From NCBI GenBank assembly GCA_938038445.1, contig CALHRZ010000015.1, positions 57,584-121,583 on the forward strand: a stretch of DNA of 64,000 bases. The letters run 5' to 3'. The translations under genes and the position numbers were made by a program. Positions 34,232 to 42,845 of this stretch are shown piece by piece; the first letter of the stretch is position 1; each line of letters begins with the position of its first letter. The stretch comes from an uncultured bacterium. GTDB lineage: Bacteria; Verrucomicrobiota; Kiritimatiellia; CAIKKV01. The notes below the pieces were generated by a model. The model was not told the DNA's origin, ran no database searches, and saw nothing but the letters and a program-made list of their open reading frames with translations.

Positions 34232-35654
34232 AACGCGAGCCGGGCGCGGAAGGCAAAAGAGTCTCGTCCGGAACCACGACGGGAATCTCCCGGCCGATGA
34301 ACCGTTCGATTTCCGGCAGAACGAACGACTCGTCCTCACAGGCGAAGGAGATTGCAGCCCCTTCCCGGCCCACGCGGGCGGTTCGTCCGATGCGATGGAC
34401 ATACTCCTCGGGTTCGTAGGGGAGGTTGTAGTTGATGACGTGGCTGATGCCCTCGACGTGAAGTCCGCGGCCGGCGACGTCGGTCGCCACCAACACCCGG
34501 ATCCGCCCCGCGCGGAAGCCTTCCAGAACCTGAAGGCGGCGCGCTTGATCCACTTCGCCGGAAAGCAGTTCGCAGTCCACACCCTTTCGTCGAAGCCGAT
34601 CCGTCAGTTCCCTCGTTTCGTCGCGGCGATTGGCGAAGATCAAAACACGGTCCATCTTCTCCTTTTCCATCAGCCGAAGGAGCAGACGCAGCTTGTCTCG
34701 GGCGGCCACGGCATACACGGTCTGCCGCACGGTATCCACGGTTACTTTTTCCGGCTCGATCTCGACAATGGCAGGGTCGCGCATCCACTGTCGGGCGAGT
34801 CGCATAACTGTTTGGTCGAGGGTGGCGCTGAAAAGAAGCGTCTGCCGCTTTTCACGGGGGGGAAGCAGGCGGAGAATCCGACGGACCTCCGGGATAAATC
34901 CCATGTCAAGCATCCGGTCGGCTTCGTCAATTACCAGAATTTCGACCCGGTTGAGATGAAGAACCCGTCGGCCTGAAAAATCGAGCAGCCGACCGGGCGT
35001 TGCGACGAGAATGTCCACGGGACTTTCCGCCAGCCGCTTCTGTTGGGATCGAAGTGAAAGACCGCCATAGACCGCTTCCGTCACCAAGGGTATCGGACGG
35101 CTCAGAGCCCGTGCGTCCCCTTCAATTTGAACCGCCAGTTCCCGGGTTGGGGCCAGAATCAACGCCCGCGGAGTGCCGGTTTCGCGCGGTTCCCGCGCCG
35201 GTTTGCGAAGGAACGCGTTCAGGATAACCAGCAGGAAAGCGGCCGTTTTGCCTGTGCCGGTCTGGGCGCGACCGGCCACGTCGCGCCCCTGAAGCGAAAG
35301 GGGGAGCGATTGGGCCTGGATCGGGGTGCAATACCGGAAGCCCAGTTCGCCCACCGCCTGGAGAAGAGGTGTCGGAAGATCCAGATCCTGAAATCGGACT
35401 TTTCCGGGAACTGGAGGGACTTCGGCGCGCGCTCCGAGGGTAGCGGGTTCTCTTTTTTTCGCCTGCGGGGGCGGGTTCGGGTGTTTGCCCTCCTTCGGGG
35501 GGGAAACGAAACGGGAGGGCCGGCGTTCCGCGGAGGCGGTCGGACGGTCGGAAGCGGGAGCAGGGGCTGGACGGTCGGGACGCTTGGCCGGAGCGGTCGG
35601 CTTTCCCCGGCGCAACATCTGGCGTGCGATCCTACGAATCCATCGGGTAACCAT
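34218..35654 (-). CDS. DEAD-box ATP-dependent RNA helicase (RhlE/RhlB type)
   Basis: A 478-residue protein. A basic, Pro-rich N-terminal extension (about 1-85) precedes the helicase core. Motifs in order: Q-motif region LGFRYCTPIQAQSLP, motif I AQTGTGKT, Ia PTRELAVQI, Ib TPGRLLDF, II DEAD in VIDEADRMLDMGF, III SAT, IV-V IFANRR and ATDVAGRGLHVEGI, VI HRIGRTARVGREG. All catalytic residues are intact. Such proteins unwind RNA in ribosome assembly, mRNA decay or cold adaptation. The next gene on the strand (RdgC-like) ends 11 bases upstream, so they are probably cotranscribed. Confidence 0.93.
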   Translation of the reverse strand: MVTRWIRRIARQMLRRGKPTAPAKRPDRPAPAPASDRPTASAERRPSRFVSPPKEGKHPNPPPQAKKREPATLGARAEVPPVPGKVRFQDLDLPTPLLQAVGELGFRYCTPIQAQSLPLSLQGRDVAGRAQTGTGKTAAFLLVILNAFLRKPAREPRETGTPRALILAPTRELAVQIEGDARALSRPIPLVTEAVYGGLSLRSQQKRLAESPVDILVATPGRLLDFSGRRVLHLNRVEILVIDEADRMLDMGFIPEVRRILRLLPPREKRQTLLFSATLDQTVMRLARQWMRDPAIVEIEPEKVTVDTVRQTVYAVAARDKLRLLLRLMEKEKMDRVLIFANRRDETRELTDRLRRKGVDCELLSGEVDQARRLQVLEGFRAGRIRVLVATDVAGRGLHVEGISHVINYNLPYEPEEYVHRIGRTARVGREGAAISFACEDESFVLPEIERFIGREIPVVVPDETLLPSAPGSRSTSR

Positions 35655-35664
35655 GGGGTGTTTC

Positions 35665-36768
35665 CTAGAGGTGGGACGGGCGTTGTTGCACCCATTCCCG
35701 CATGCGGTTTTTTACGGTTTGCCAGCGACCCAGATCGGCCCGTTGCTCCAAAAATCGGTCGTAGAGCGCCAGCAAAATTTCACGGAACTCTTCCAGCCGG
35801 GTCATCCGTTCCAGAAATCGGGAACCGGGATCGGCGCGTTGGGGATCTTCCGGCACGAGGACGCTTCGGAGAACAAAGGAGTCGGCATCGAGTCCGGCTC
35901 GCCAGACTGCGCCCTGGCGGCCAATGGCCAGGCGTGCCTGGCGCAATTTTTTGCCCGCCAGAAGGCAGGTTTTTGCCTCGGCGCTGTAAAGGGGTTCCCC
36001 GTCCCGGAGTGTGGTCACGTGCGCGCCTTCCCCTTCCCGTGCGAGAACGAGGGGTCCTTCCACTTGGACGGCGAGAGGAGGGAAACCGGGTGCTTCCACC
36101 CTGTCCCGAACGGTTTCCGCCTGGAACCATAGCCAGGTTAGAAATTCCCTGCCAACCTCCACGGGCAGATCGTTGTCCCGGACCTGAGGGGAGAAACTGG
36201 TCGGGGAGAAATCCTGGACATTGAGTTTGCGGAGTAGAACGGCGGCGGCTTCCGGGTCGAGGGGGACGGCCGGAAAGTCGAACGTATGACGAAAATGGGA
36301 GGCGAAAACATCCGAGAGAGACTCCGAAAGCGCGCTTGCGTAGAGAAATCGGGTTTTCGGATGGTGCGCCATCGGAATGGCGCGGAACTGGGGCGGCATC
36401 TGGGGAAGGAGTCGTTCGATCACGGCCCGGCGGATTTCCTGTTTTTGGCGGCGGCGGAGAGCCGGCAAGTCTTCGGCCGCAAGCCGGGCCAATTCTTCCA
36501 TTCGGCATTCCGCAGTGAGAAGGGCCGGCGGGATCCGTCGAGAACTGAGTCGAAGCGTGGCGACGATCCAACCCTCCCGCACAATGGAATCCGGGGTAAT
36601 GGCACGGTCCAGGAGATGTCGGGCCGAAACCCACCCTCCGATCTCTTCCGCTTGAATCGCCTCCACGGGCGGCGCTGCATGGGCGGCCAGGCGCTCAGCC
36701 GTGTTGTCAGGAAGCGGACTGGGAAGATGGTAAAGCCGTACGGAAATGGCGCCGGAATCGAATCCCAT
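35665..36768 (-). CDS. RdgC-family-like protein
   Basis: A 367-residue protein. Segments IGGWVSARHLLDRAIT, SSRRIPPALLTAECRMEEL, RRRQKQEIRRAVIERLLPQMP and FRHTFDFPAVPLDPEAAAVL follow the order seen in RdgC (recombination-associated ring-shaped DNA-binding protein), including the 'RR(I/V)P' and 'KxEIKexVxexLLPxxP' patterns. RdgC restrains RecA-dependent recombination in proteobacteria. The N-terminal start (MGFDSGAISVRLYHLP) is also RdgC-like. The resemblance is by pattern only. It is likely cotranscribed with the downstream helicase. Confidence 0.6.
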   Translation of the reverse strand: MGFDSGAISVRLYHLPSPLPDNTAERLAAHAAPPVEAIQAEEIGGWVSARHLLDRAITPDSIVREGWIVATLRLSSRRIPPALLTAECRMEELARLAAEDLPALRRRQKQEIRRAVIERLLPQMPPQFRAIPMAHHPKTRFLYASALSESLSDVFASHFRHTFDFPAVPLDPEAAAVLLRKLNVQDFSPTSFSPQVRDNDLPVEVGREFLTWLWFQAETVRDRVEAPGFPPLAVQVEGPLVLAREGEGAHVTTLRDGEPLYSAEAKTCLLAGKKLRQARLAIGRQGAVWRAGLDADSFVLRSVLVPEDPQRADPGSRFLERMTRLEEFREILLALYDRFLEQRADLGRWQTVKNRMREWVQQRPSHL

Positions 36769-36887
36769 GGAAAAATCCCTTCATCTGTCGTCGAATTATG
36801 CGCTCTTTTGTCGTGCAAAGAAAGACCGATATGCGGAACTCTCCATTCACTTCATTCGAGAGGCGCGGACATTTTTAATTTGGCCGC

Positions 36888-38087
36888 TCATCCGCGGAGA
36901 GCAAAGTTCCCAGGCGGGGATCCGATGCGTTCGGGCCGATCAGGCGTGACTTCGACCGTAATCCGCACGACCCACACGCTGTTGCAAACACCCGTGGGGG
37001 GGAGCTGGTTATGGCCCCCGGGGATTCGGTCATAGATGCACAGAAGGTTGGTTCTGTCCCATAAGGCCAACTCCGTGTAGGCGGTGGTGTTGTGTTTCCA
37101 CCCCTCGATCGCGATGTTGGCGATAGGCTCAGTTGGGATCCAGCGGTTGTGATGCGCATGCAGGTTCACGGATTGCCATTCTGTTCCTTGCCCTGTTCGA
37201 TCGAGCCACAGATAAAGTCCGGGCCGCCCCCCGGAAAGCGCGACGACCCCGTGCGGCATGACCATCAGACTGGGTTCGACAGAGAAGGGACCGGTCGTCA
37301 AAATCGGTGGGCTCCACGTTCTTCCTTCATCTGGGCTCCAGCTTTGGCCGTAGTGCAAACCGGACTCCAGACGAAAGACGTTCATCAGACGGCCATCGAA
37401 AAGCCGCGCGGTTGTGCTTTCGCAGGGGCCCTCGATACCGGGGAGCGTGCAGGCGTCGTCGGCGATTGTGGACAAGACGCGCCATGCGAGTCCATCCTCC
37501 GAAACGGCGGCGACCAGGCTGAATCTCTCGGTTCTCTCATATCTTCCGTAGAGGGTGGCGAAATAGAGGCCGTTTTTCAGTCGCAGAGTCTGCCCGTTAA
37601 AAACAAACCGACAGCCGTGAATTGCCTCCCGCCGGATAGGGCGAGGCCATTGGGTGACCTTCACCTGACGCTCGGTGCGAATGATGGTTTGCGTGCCGGC
37701 GGGAATCCGTCCCACGGGGCCGACCAAGTCGTGCTCACCTTCCAGAGCAAGAAAATAGGGGAGAAGCAACAGATCGCCCTCTTCGCGCAACAACGTGGAG
37801 TAGCTCACGATAGGAGATGATACCGGCGGACTCCAGGTGAGTCCGCCGTCCTGCGACCAGCATGCGACGGCGGCTTGATCGTTCGGATCGCCGTCGTAGG
37901 CGGTGGACATGAGCGCCAAGAGGTTCCCGTTTGCTAAAGGGTGAAGCGTCGGGAACCAAAGCCAGGAAGAACTCCGTGCGACACAGATTGGCTTCGAAAG
38001 CGTTACGGCGAGGCCGGTCAAATTGATCGTCGTGGCGTTTTCCCAATCCGTTGGGGTCGGTTTAGGGTTGGATTCTTGTGTTTTCAA
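36888..38087 (-). CDS. Sialidase / exo-alpha-sialidase-like beta-propeller
   Basis: A 399-residue protein with BNR (Asp-box) motifs SQDGGLTWSPP and SPDEGRTWSPP placed as on successive propeller blades. Typical later segments are SVEPSLMVMPHGVVALSGGR, then TAYTELALWDRTNLLCIYDR. The latter corresponds to the tyrosine/glutamate region of neuraminidases. An arginine triad is plausible but cannot be confirmed by eye. No clear signal peptide, so it may be cytoplasmic, or the start is wrong. TTG start at 38087 is the only candidate near the first conserved block. Removes sialic acid or another terminal sugar; substrate uncertain. Confidence 0.75.
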   Translation of the reverse strand: MKTQESNPKPTPTDWENATTINLTGLAVTLSKPICVARSSSWLWFPTLHPLANGNLLALMSTAYDGDPNDQAAVACWSQDGGLTWSPPVSSPIVSYSTLLREEGDLLLLPYFLALEGEHDLVGPVGRIPAGTQTIIRTERQVKVTQWPRPIRREAIHGCRFVFNGQTLRLKNGLYFATLYGRYERTERFSLVAAVSEDGLAWRVLSTIADDACTLPGIEGPCESTTARLFDGRLMNVFRLESGLHYGQSWSPDEGRTWSPPILTTGPFSVEPSLMVMPHGVVALSGGRPGLYLWLDRTGQGTEWQSVNLHAHHNRWIPTEPIANIAIEGWKHNTTAYTELALWDRTNLLCIYDRIPGGHNQLPPTGVCNSVWVVRITVEVTPDRPERIGSPPGNFALRG

Positions 38088-38300
38088 CGGAACCCCCCCC
38101 GCGCGATTTCCACTAGTATGTTTTTATTTTCGAAGAGTTGCAAGTATGAATTCCGTGAAAGCAGAAAAAGGGAAAAAGGTGTTGAGGAGCGATGGAGTGA
38201 TGCGATGCCCCGGCCGGCATAAGCCGGTCGTCGCCGCCGGACGGTAAAGCCTAAGGTCTCTTTTTGATCTTGCCGATAAAAACGGCTATTATGGAAGTTG
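38088..38300. other. Intergenic region with a small GC hairpin
   Basis: About 210 bases between divergent genes. It includes an AT-rich stretch near 38110-38190 and CCGGC-ATAA-GCCGG near 38212-38226, a short hairpin without a T-run. I compared it with common riboswitch cores (c-di-GMP, fluoride, manganese) and found no convincing match. Confidence 0.3.
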
Positions 38301-38723
38301 ATGCGCCGGACATTCGTCATCGGAGTGGTGATGTTTGCTGCCGGGATGGTGGATGCTGCCTTTTGGATCCGGACGGAACTGGAATATCAGGAATTACCGA
38401 AACCCCTTCCGGCCGCAATGGGGATTGCGGAACTCGCCCGGGATTATCCCCGCGTGGCCCTGGCTTGCCGTTTTTTCCGCCATGACCTCTTTCCTCCCGG
38501 CCAACCTCCTCCCAAACGATCGCCCCTCCGGCTTCTCGGCCACAAAATCACAGGACAGGCCCTGTTGGGAATGACGCTGGTCTTTACGGGTTGGGGTGTC
38601 ACGCTCTGGGAATTCAAGGGCCGCTTTTGGGCGCTGGGTCGTTTGCTTGCGTTTGCACTGGCGGCTTTCCTCGGTTTCGCCTATCTTTTCATCCATCCGT
38701 TGCTGCTGTTCGCAACGTATTGA
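38301..38723 (+). CDS. Small membrane protein of unknown function
   Basis: About 140 residues, starting at ATG 38301 (a TTG three bases upstream is also open). An N-terminal hydrophobic segment (FVIGVVMFAAGMVDAAFW), a polar middle, and two C-terminal membrane helices (LGMTLVFTGWGVTLWEF, then LLAFALAAFLGFAYLFI) are seen. No family recognised. It lies 21 bases upstream of the TauE permease gene and is probably cotranscribed with it. Confidence 0.6.
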   Translation: MRRTFVIGVVMFAAGMVDAAFWIRTELEYQELPKPLPAAMGIAELARDYPRVALACRFFRHDLFPPGQPPPKRSPLRLLGHKITGQALLGMTLVFTGWGVTLWEFKGRFWALGRLLAFALAAFLGFAYLFIHPLLLFATY

Positions 38724-38744
38724 ACTGAAAGTGGAAGATTTGCT

Positions 38745-39596
38745 GTGAGCCCTAGCGCTTGGTTGATCCCTGACGCGGCGAATGGTTCGCCCATTCTCTA
38801 TTTTTTCCTTATTTCGGCCGGCGTGCTCCTGACCGGTTTCAGCAAAGCAGGATTCGGCGGCGGACTGGGCATTCTGGCAACCCCTCTTTTTATGCAGGTT
38901 CTTCCGCCCCGGCTGGCCCTTGCGATGATGCTGCCCGTACTGATTGTCTGTGACCTTTTTACTCTCCGTCATTTTCCCCGCGAATGGGATCGGGTCAGTT
39001 TTTTTCGAATTGCCGGCGGAATGGCTGCGGGGATTCTCATGGGGACGCTCGCGCTCGTATTGCTGGGGTCGGTGGGGACCGCCGGGGATCGGACGTTGAA
39101 ACTCTTTGTCGGCGGCCTTTCCCTCGTGTTCTGCGCCATGAAGTTTCGGGAATGGTTCGGCCGATCCTCCCGTTCCGATTCTGAACAAAACGGCCCAGGG
39201 GGTCCGCCCAAACGCCCCGGCTGGCTCACGGGAACGCTGTTGGGAGTCTTGGGAGGGATTGCGACCATGCTGGCCCATGCGGCCGGTCAAATCGTGGGTG
39301 TCCATTTTCTTTCCCACCGGCTTTCCCCTTCGGTGTTTGTCGGCACGACGGCCCGGTTCTATCTGACCTTCAACACGCTCAAAATCCCTTTCTTCCTTCT
39401 GGCGGGCGCTTTGAGTCGCGAGCCTTACCTCACGCTGGACACCCTGCGGTGGAATCTATGGATGTTTCCCCTCTGCGGCGTCGGCGTGGCCGCCGGCGCC
39501 TGGCTGAACCGGCGCATGAAGGGGGCGCTCTTTACGCGGATCGTTTATGGGCTTCTTTTTGTGACCGGACTTCGGATGGTATGGACCGCCTGGTGA
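38745..39596 (+). CDS. TauE/SafE family sulfite exporter-like permease
   Basis: A 283-residue integral membrane protein with about eight helices. The signature segment GFSKAGFGGGLGILATPLFM near residues 27-46 is the typical first repeat of TauE/SafE; the second repeat around 165-200 (GTLLGVLGGIATMLAHAAGQ) matches. GTG start; no strong ribosome site. Members export sulfite, sulfoacetate or other organosulfur anions, or are of unknown substrate. A fragment of a sugar kinase overlaps its 3' end. Confidence 0.85.
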   Translation: MSPSAWLIPDAANGSPILYFFLISAGVLLTGFSKAGFGGGLGILATPLFMQVLPPRLALAMMLPVLIVCDLFTLRHFPREWDRVSFFRIAGGMAAGILMGTLALVLLGSVGTAGDRTLKLFVGGLSLVFCAMKFREWFGRSSRSDSEQNGPGGPPKRPGWLTGTLLGVLGGIATMLAHAAGQIVGVHFLSHRLSPSVFVGTTARFYLTFNTLKIPFFLLAGALSREPYLTLDTLRWNLWMFPLCGVGVAAGAWLNRRMKGALFTRIVYGLLFVTGLRMVWTAW

Positions 39597-39967
39597 ACCC
39601 CCTTTTTTTCGGTCTTCGGCTCGAGCCCCTGATGGAGGGCGGAACGGGGGTTCGCGCGACCGTCATCGGGAATTTTGCGCTCGATGTGTATTGGAACCTG
39701 GAGGCGACACGCGCGGTGCGACCCCTCGAGAACGGGCGGCACACATGGCCGGTTCGCCGGATACAATGTTCGCCGGGGGGCGGCGCGGCCTTTCCAGCCT
39801 TTGGGTTGTCGCCGGCTGCAGGGGCGAGTCCGACGGAAGCGGCGCCCCTTGTGAACGGAGCGTGCGCGGTGGAAAGACGCAAAGGGGAGGGTACGGGAAT
39901 GGTTATACCTTCGGAGTTTCTCTCGCCTGCTCGACGAACCCAGAACAATGTAGGAATCGAACGATGA
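39581..39967 (+). pseudogene. PfkB-family carbohydrate kinase, N-terminal remnant
   Basis: ATG 39581 overlaps the TauE stop by 16 bases. The first ~65 codons read as a PfkB kinase start: VIGNFALDVYWNLEATRAVR, then TWPVRRIQCSPGGGAAF, corresponding to the 'GD...D.......SPGGaaaNvA' motif. Similarity stops abruptly near 39780. The remainder of this frame is low-complexity Ala/Gly/Pro-rich and no other frame resumes a kinase. The catalytic C-terminal GxGD motif is missing. I read it as a truncated remnant; it ends where the next gene starts. Confidence 0.45.
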
Positions 39968-42036
39968 AAACCCAACGGAAGCCGGTTTCTCCCGATGCCG
40001 CGTGGTATGCCCTCCGACGGACCCTTCCTCCTTGGCGTTTCAAACAAAACCTCCGTGAACTGGAACGCGTGCTCCCCCGCTATCGGGTCAATGAGGTGAT
40101 TGTCAAGGTGGACACCGAAGAGTTTTCCCACGGCCAACCCCCTGTGGAATGGGTCCAGAACTATCAGCCGAGACTCTTCGAAATCAAAAAAACGCTTGCC
40201 CGTCTTGGGATCCGGTACTCCCTAAACCCCTGGATCACCGTCGGCCACAACGACCGCGGGCGGGACGCGACCCGGCAATTGCCGGGGCTCGGAACGGTCG
40301 TGGGCCATGACGGGACGGTCTGCCGCGTTTGTGCCTGCCCGCTGTCGGAGGTGTGGCGCGGCCATGTTCGAACGATTTGGACCCTTTACGCGGAAACGAA
40401 ACCCCATGTGATCTGGGTCGAAGATGACATTCGAACCTTCAATCACCGCCCGGTCCGCTTCGGCTGTTTTTGCCCCGTCCATTTGCGCGAATTTGCAACG
40501 CGAGCGGGTCGGGAAGTGAGTCGGGAGGAACTGGTGGCCGCCATTCTGAAACCGGGTCCTCCCCATCCGTGGCGGGCGCTGTATTTGGAAATGCAAGCCG
40601 AGATTATGGAGGAGACCGTCCATTTTCTGGAACAGGTGGTTCATGCCGTTTCGCCGGAAACCTCGCTGGGCTTGATGTCAAGCGGCCCACGCGTGCACTG
40701 CTTGGAAGGGCGGCGGTGGCAACGGATGGCCGAAGCCCTGGCGGGGGGGAGGCCGTTCTACAGCCGACCGCCGATGGGCAATTATCATGAACAATCGCTT
40801 CGAGGTTTCTACTATTCCCACGATGCGATCAAACTGACCCGCGCCTGCCTTCCCGCCGGAACGATCGAACAGACCGAAGTGGAAAACGTGCCCTTCACCC
40901 AGTATTCGAAAAGTGCGGTCTTTACCTTTCTCGAGATTGCCCTTTCCTATGCCTATGGGGCCCATGGCGTCACGCTCAATCTTTTCGATCATGCCGGCAC
41001 GCCGATGGAGGCTGAGCCAGCGTTCGGGCGGATGCTGGGCGAAAAAAAGGATTGGCTCAACGCCCTGGCCGCCCGGGCGCAGATTCCCGGCCGTTATCGC
41101 GGAATCCGGCTCCTTCATCATGAACGGGCTTCGTTTGTCAAACACCTTTCCGCTGGGGCCGATTACTGGGATCTGCACGAAGACGGCGATGAGGCGATGC
41201 GGGCGCTCGAGGGGCATGGACTGCCGACAACCTACGAAATGGAGGAACCCGTTGCGATCGCGACCGGACAGACTGTCCGCGCTTTATCCGATGCCGAAAT
41301 CGAGCGTCTACTGAGTCACGGACTGTTCCTTGATGCCGTGGCCGCGCGTGTTCTTCTCGAACGAGGCTTTGGGGAAGCGGTGGGCTTGAAATGGGCGGAG
41401 GAACCGGTGTTTCTCGACCAATTGGGCCCCTTTGCAGCGGAGGAGTTTTTTTATCGGTCGTGGGGTGGACGGGATCGAACCTATCTGACCCTTACGCTTC
41501 CGGATCTCAGCAGTCGGCCCAACGTGTCGGTGTTGCAGCCGGTGCAAAGGGCGGTGGTGACGAGTTGGATGGTGGATCCCGATACGAAGCGGATGCTTCC
41601 GGCTATGACGGCCTATGAGAACCGATGGGGAGGCCGGGTCGCCGTTCATGCGCTGGAGTGGGCGAGCAGTTGTGGACCGGCCTTTTTTCACTCGTTTCGC
41701 CGGCACCAACTCCACGGCGCGTTCCGTTGGCTGTCGAAAGGACGGCTTCCCGTTGCCGTCCAAGGAGGTGTTTTTCCTCTCGGTTTTCGGAAGGATACCG
41801 AGTCCTTCACCTTGTTGGGATTGTTTAATCTTTCGCTCGATCCGTGGCCGGAAGTGGAATGGATTTTGGGAGATTTCTCCCGAAAACCGGTGGGAATTGA
41901 ATGGTTGACCCCCGAAGGACGTTGGCAAAAGGACGGCGCTTCGGCCTTAGGGAAAAAAGGCCGATCGGTTACGATCCATTGGGGCGAAGCCGTTCCTTTC
42001 GATCGCCCGCTGTTTTTAACGTTGAGGTGGGAATAG
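39964..42036 (+). CDS. Glycoside-hydrolase-like protein of unknown family
   Basis: A 690-residue protein from ATG 39964; the frame is open for ~90 more codons upstream, but these show no similarity and overlap the PfkB remnant. The N-terminal ~330 residues look like a TIM-barrel: VNEVIVKVDTEEFSH, LGIRYSLNPWITV, VIWVEDDIRTFNH, then GCFCPVHLREFA with a Cys-x-Cys pair. VIWVEDD offers candidate catalytic acids. Residues ~430-690 include an amidotransferase-like region and a C-terminal beta domain with sugar-hydrolase-like LGLFNLSLDPWPEVEW. No signal peptide. I cannot place it in a named GH family. Confidence 0.6.
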   Translation: MKTQRKPVSPDAAWYALRRTLPPWRFKQNLRELERVLPRYRVNEVIVKVDTEEFSHGQPPVEWVQNYQPRLFEIKKTLARLGIRYSLNPWITVGHNDRGRDATRQLPGLGTVVGHDGTVCRVCACPLSEVWRGHVRTIWTLYAETKPHVIWVEDDIRTFNHRPVRFGCFCPVHLREFATRAGREVSREELVAAILKPGPPHPWRALYLEMQAEIMEETVHFLEQVVHAVSPETSLGLMSSGPRVHCLEGRRWQRMAEALAGGRPFYSRPPMGNYHEQSLRGFYYSHDAIKLTRACLPAGTIEQTEVENVPFTQYSKSAVFTFLEIALSYAYGAHGVTLNLFDHAGTPMEAEPAFGRMLGEKKDWLNALAARAQIPGRYRGIRLLHHERASFVKHLSAGADYWDLHEDGDEAMRALEGHGLPTTYEMEEPVAIATGQTVRALSDAEIERLLSHGLFLDAVAARVLLERGFGEAVGLKWAEEPVFLDQLGPFAAEEFFYRSWGGRDRTYLTLTLPDLSSRPNVSVLQPVQRAVVTSWMVDPDTKRMLPAMTAYENRWGGRVAVHALEWASSCGPAFFHSFRRHQLHGAFRWLSKGRLPVAVQGGVFPLGFRKDTESFTLLGLFNLSLDPWPEVEWILGDFSRKPVGIEWLTPEGRWQKDGASALGKKGRSVTIHWGEAVPFDRPLFLTLRWE

Positions 42037-42052
42037 CCAGAGGAAAAAATTT

Positions 42053-42403
42053 ATGAACCCCTATGAACGTTTTGCGCAGGCGCAGCGGATTTTACGCGAT
42101 GAACTGGCGATAGACCGAACGCGTCTCGCCAACGAACGGACTTTGATGGCCTACCTGAGGGGGGGCGTTACGTTGATTCTGGCCGGCGTTTCGATCCTGC
42201 ATTTCAGTCAGGCATATTGGTTTTTTTACATGGGGATCGCGTGTCTGCCGCTTGGAGTTTTTTCGATCATTTTTGGCCTCTGGCGCTTTCGGCGGATGGA
42301 TGGCCGTATCCGCAAACTCCGAATGGGGGTTGTTCCGCCGGATTCTTTGAAATCCCCGTCAGGGGGTGACGTTCCACATGATGAGAATTCGGAGAGAATC
42401 TGA
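42053..42403 (+). CDS. DUF202 family membrane protein
   Basis: A 116-residue protein. LAIDRTRLANERTLMAYLRG near residues 20-39 is the DUF202 signature; two transmembrane helices follow (GVTLILAGVSILHF and FFYMGIACLPLGVFSIIFG). The C-terminal tail is polar. ATG start with AGAGGA upstream. DUF202 proteins are small inner-membrane proteins; one yeast relative (VTC) contributes to polyphosphate synthesis, but no role is known here. Confidence 0.82.
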   Translation: MNPYERFAQAQRILRDELAIDRTRLANERTLMAYLRGGVTLILAGVSILHFSQAYWFFYMGIACLPLGVFSIIFGLWRFRRMDGRIRKLRMGVVPPDSLKSPSGGDVPHDENSERI

Positions 42404-42431
42404 CCACGGTGTCGCTCCGCCGTAAATCTTT

Positions 42432-42657
42432 TCTGTAGTTCCGCCACGACTGGCCTTTTTTGTAGTTCCGCCACTCTGTGGCGGAAAGGGGAATAAGGCT
42501 TCCGGCAGGGGACTGCCGGAATTACAGGAGAAACGGCAGGGCTTCCGGCAGGGGAGTGCCGGAACTACAGGAAAAAAGGCAGGGCTTCCGGCAGGGGACT
42601 GCCGGAACTACAGGAAAAAAGGCAGGGCTTCCGGCACAGGGAGTGCCGGAACTACAG
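42432..42657. repeat. REP/BIME-type palindrome cluster 1
   Basis: Two orientations of a short palindromic element. Forward units read GTAGTTCCGCCAC then TGTGGCGGAA; reverse units read TTCCGGCA...TGCCGGAACTAC. Each hairpin is preceded (in its own orientation) by GTAG, the tetranucleotide used by REP-associated tyrosine transposases. Cluster 1 has one complete and one half forward unit and four reverse units with spacers of about 18 bases. No transposase gene is in the window. It ends ~50 bases before tRNA-Leu. Confidence 0.8.
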
Positions 42658-42709
42658 ATTTGGTTGGCCTTGACGCTCCCCTTCGATATTGATAGGATGA
42701 ACCCGTTTT

Positions 42710-42796
42710 GCACCAGTGGTGAAATTGGCAGACACGCAAGGTTCAGGTCCTTGTGGCCGCAAGGCTGTGGGGGTTCGAGTCCCTCCTGGTGCACCA
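42710..42796 (+). tRNA. tRNA-Leu (anticodon CAG)
   Basis: Acceptor GCACCAG (42710-42716) pairs with CTGGTGC (42786-42792), followed by ACCA, so CCA is encoded. The anticodon stem CAAGG/CCTTG encloses loop TTCAGGT with anticodon CAG. A long variable arm (type II tRNA) and T-arm with GGTTCGAGTCC follow. Confidence 0.95.
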
Positions 42797-42804
42797 TTTC
42801 CTTA

Positions 42805-42845
42805 GACCCGTTGAGTACCCCTCCTGCTCAGCGGGTCTTCTTTTT
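42805..42845 (+). terminator. Intrinsic terminator downstream of tRNA-Leu
   Basis: GACCCGTTGAG (42805-42815) pairs with CTCAGCGGGTC (42827-42837) with one G-T pair, followed by TTCTTTTT. It overlaps the 3' end of the convergent dihydrolipoamide dehydrogenase gene; on that strand no T-run follows, so it serves the tRNA only. Confidence 0.8.

Noticed and set aside
38088..38300. Riboswitch between the sialidase and TauE genes
   Set aside because: GGTAAAGCC resembles part of a known core, but the other conserved blocks are missing.
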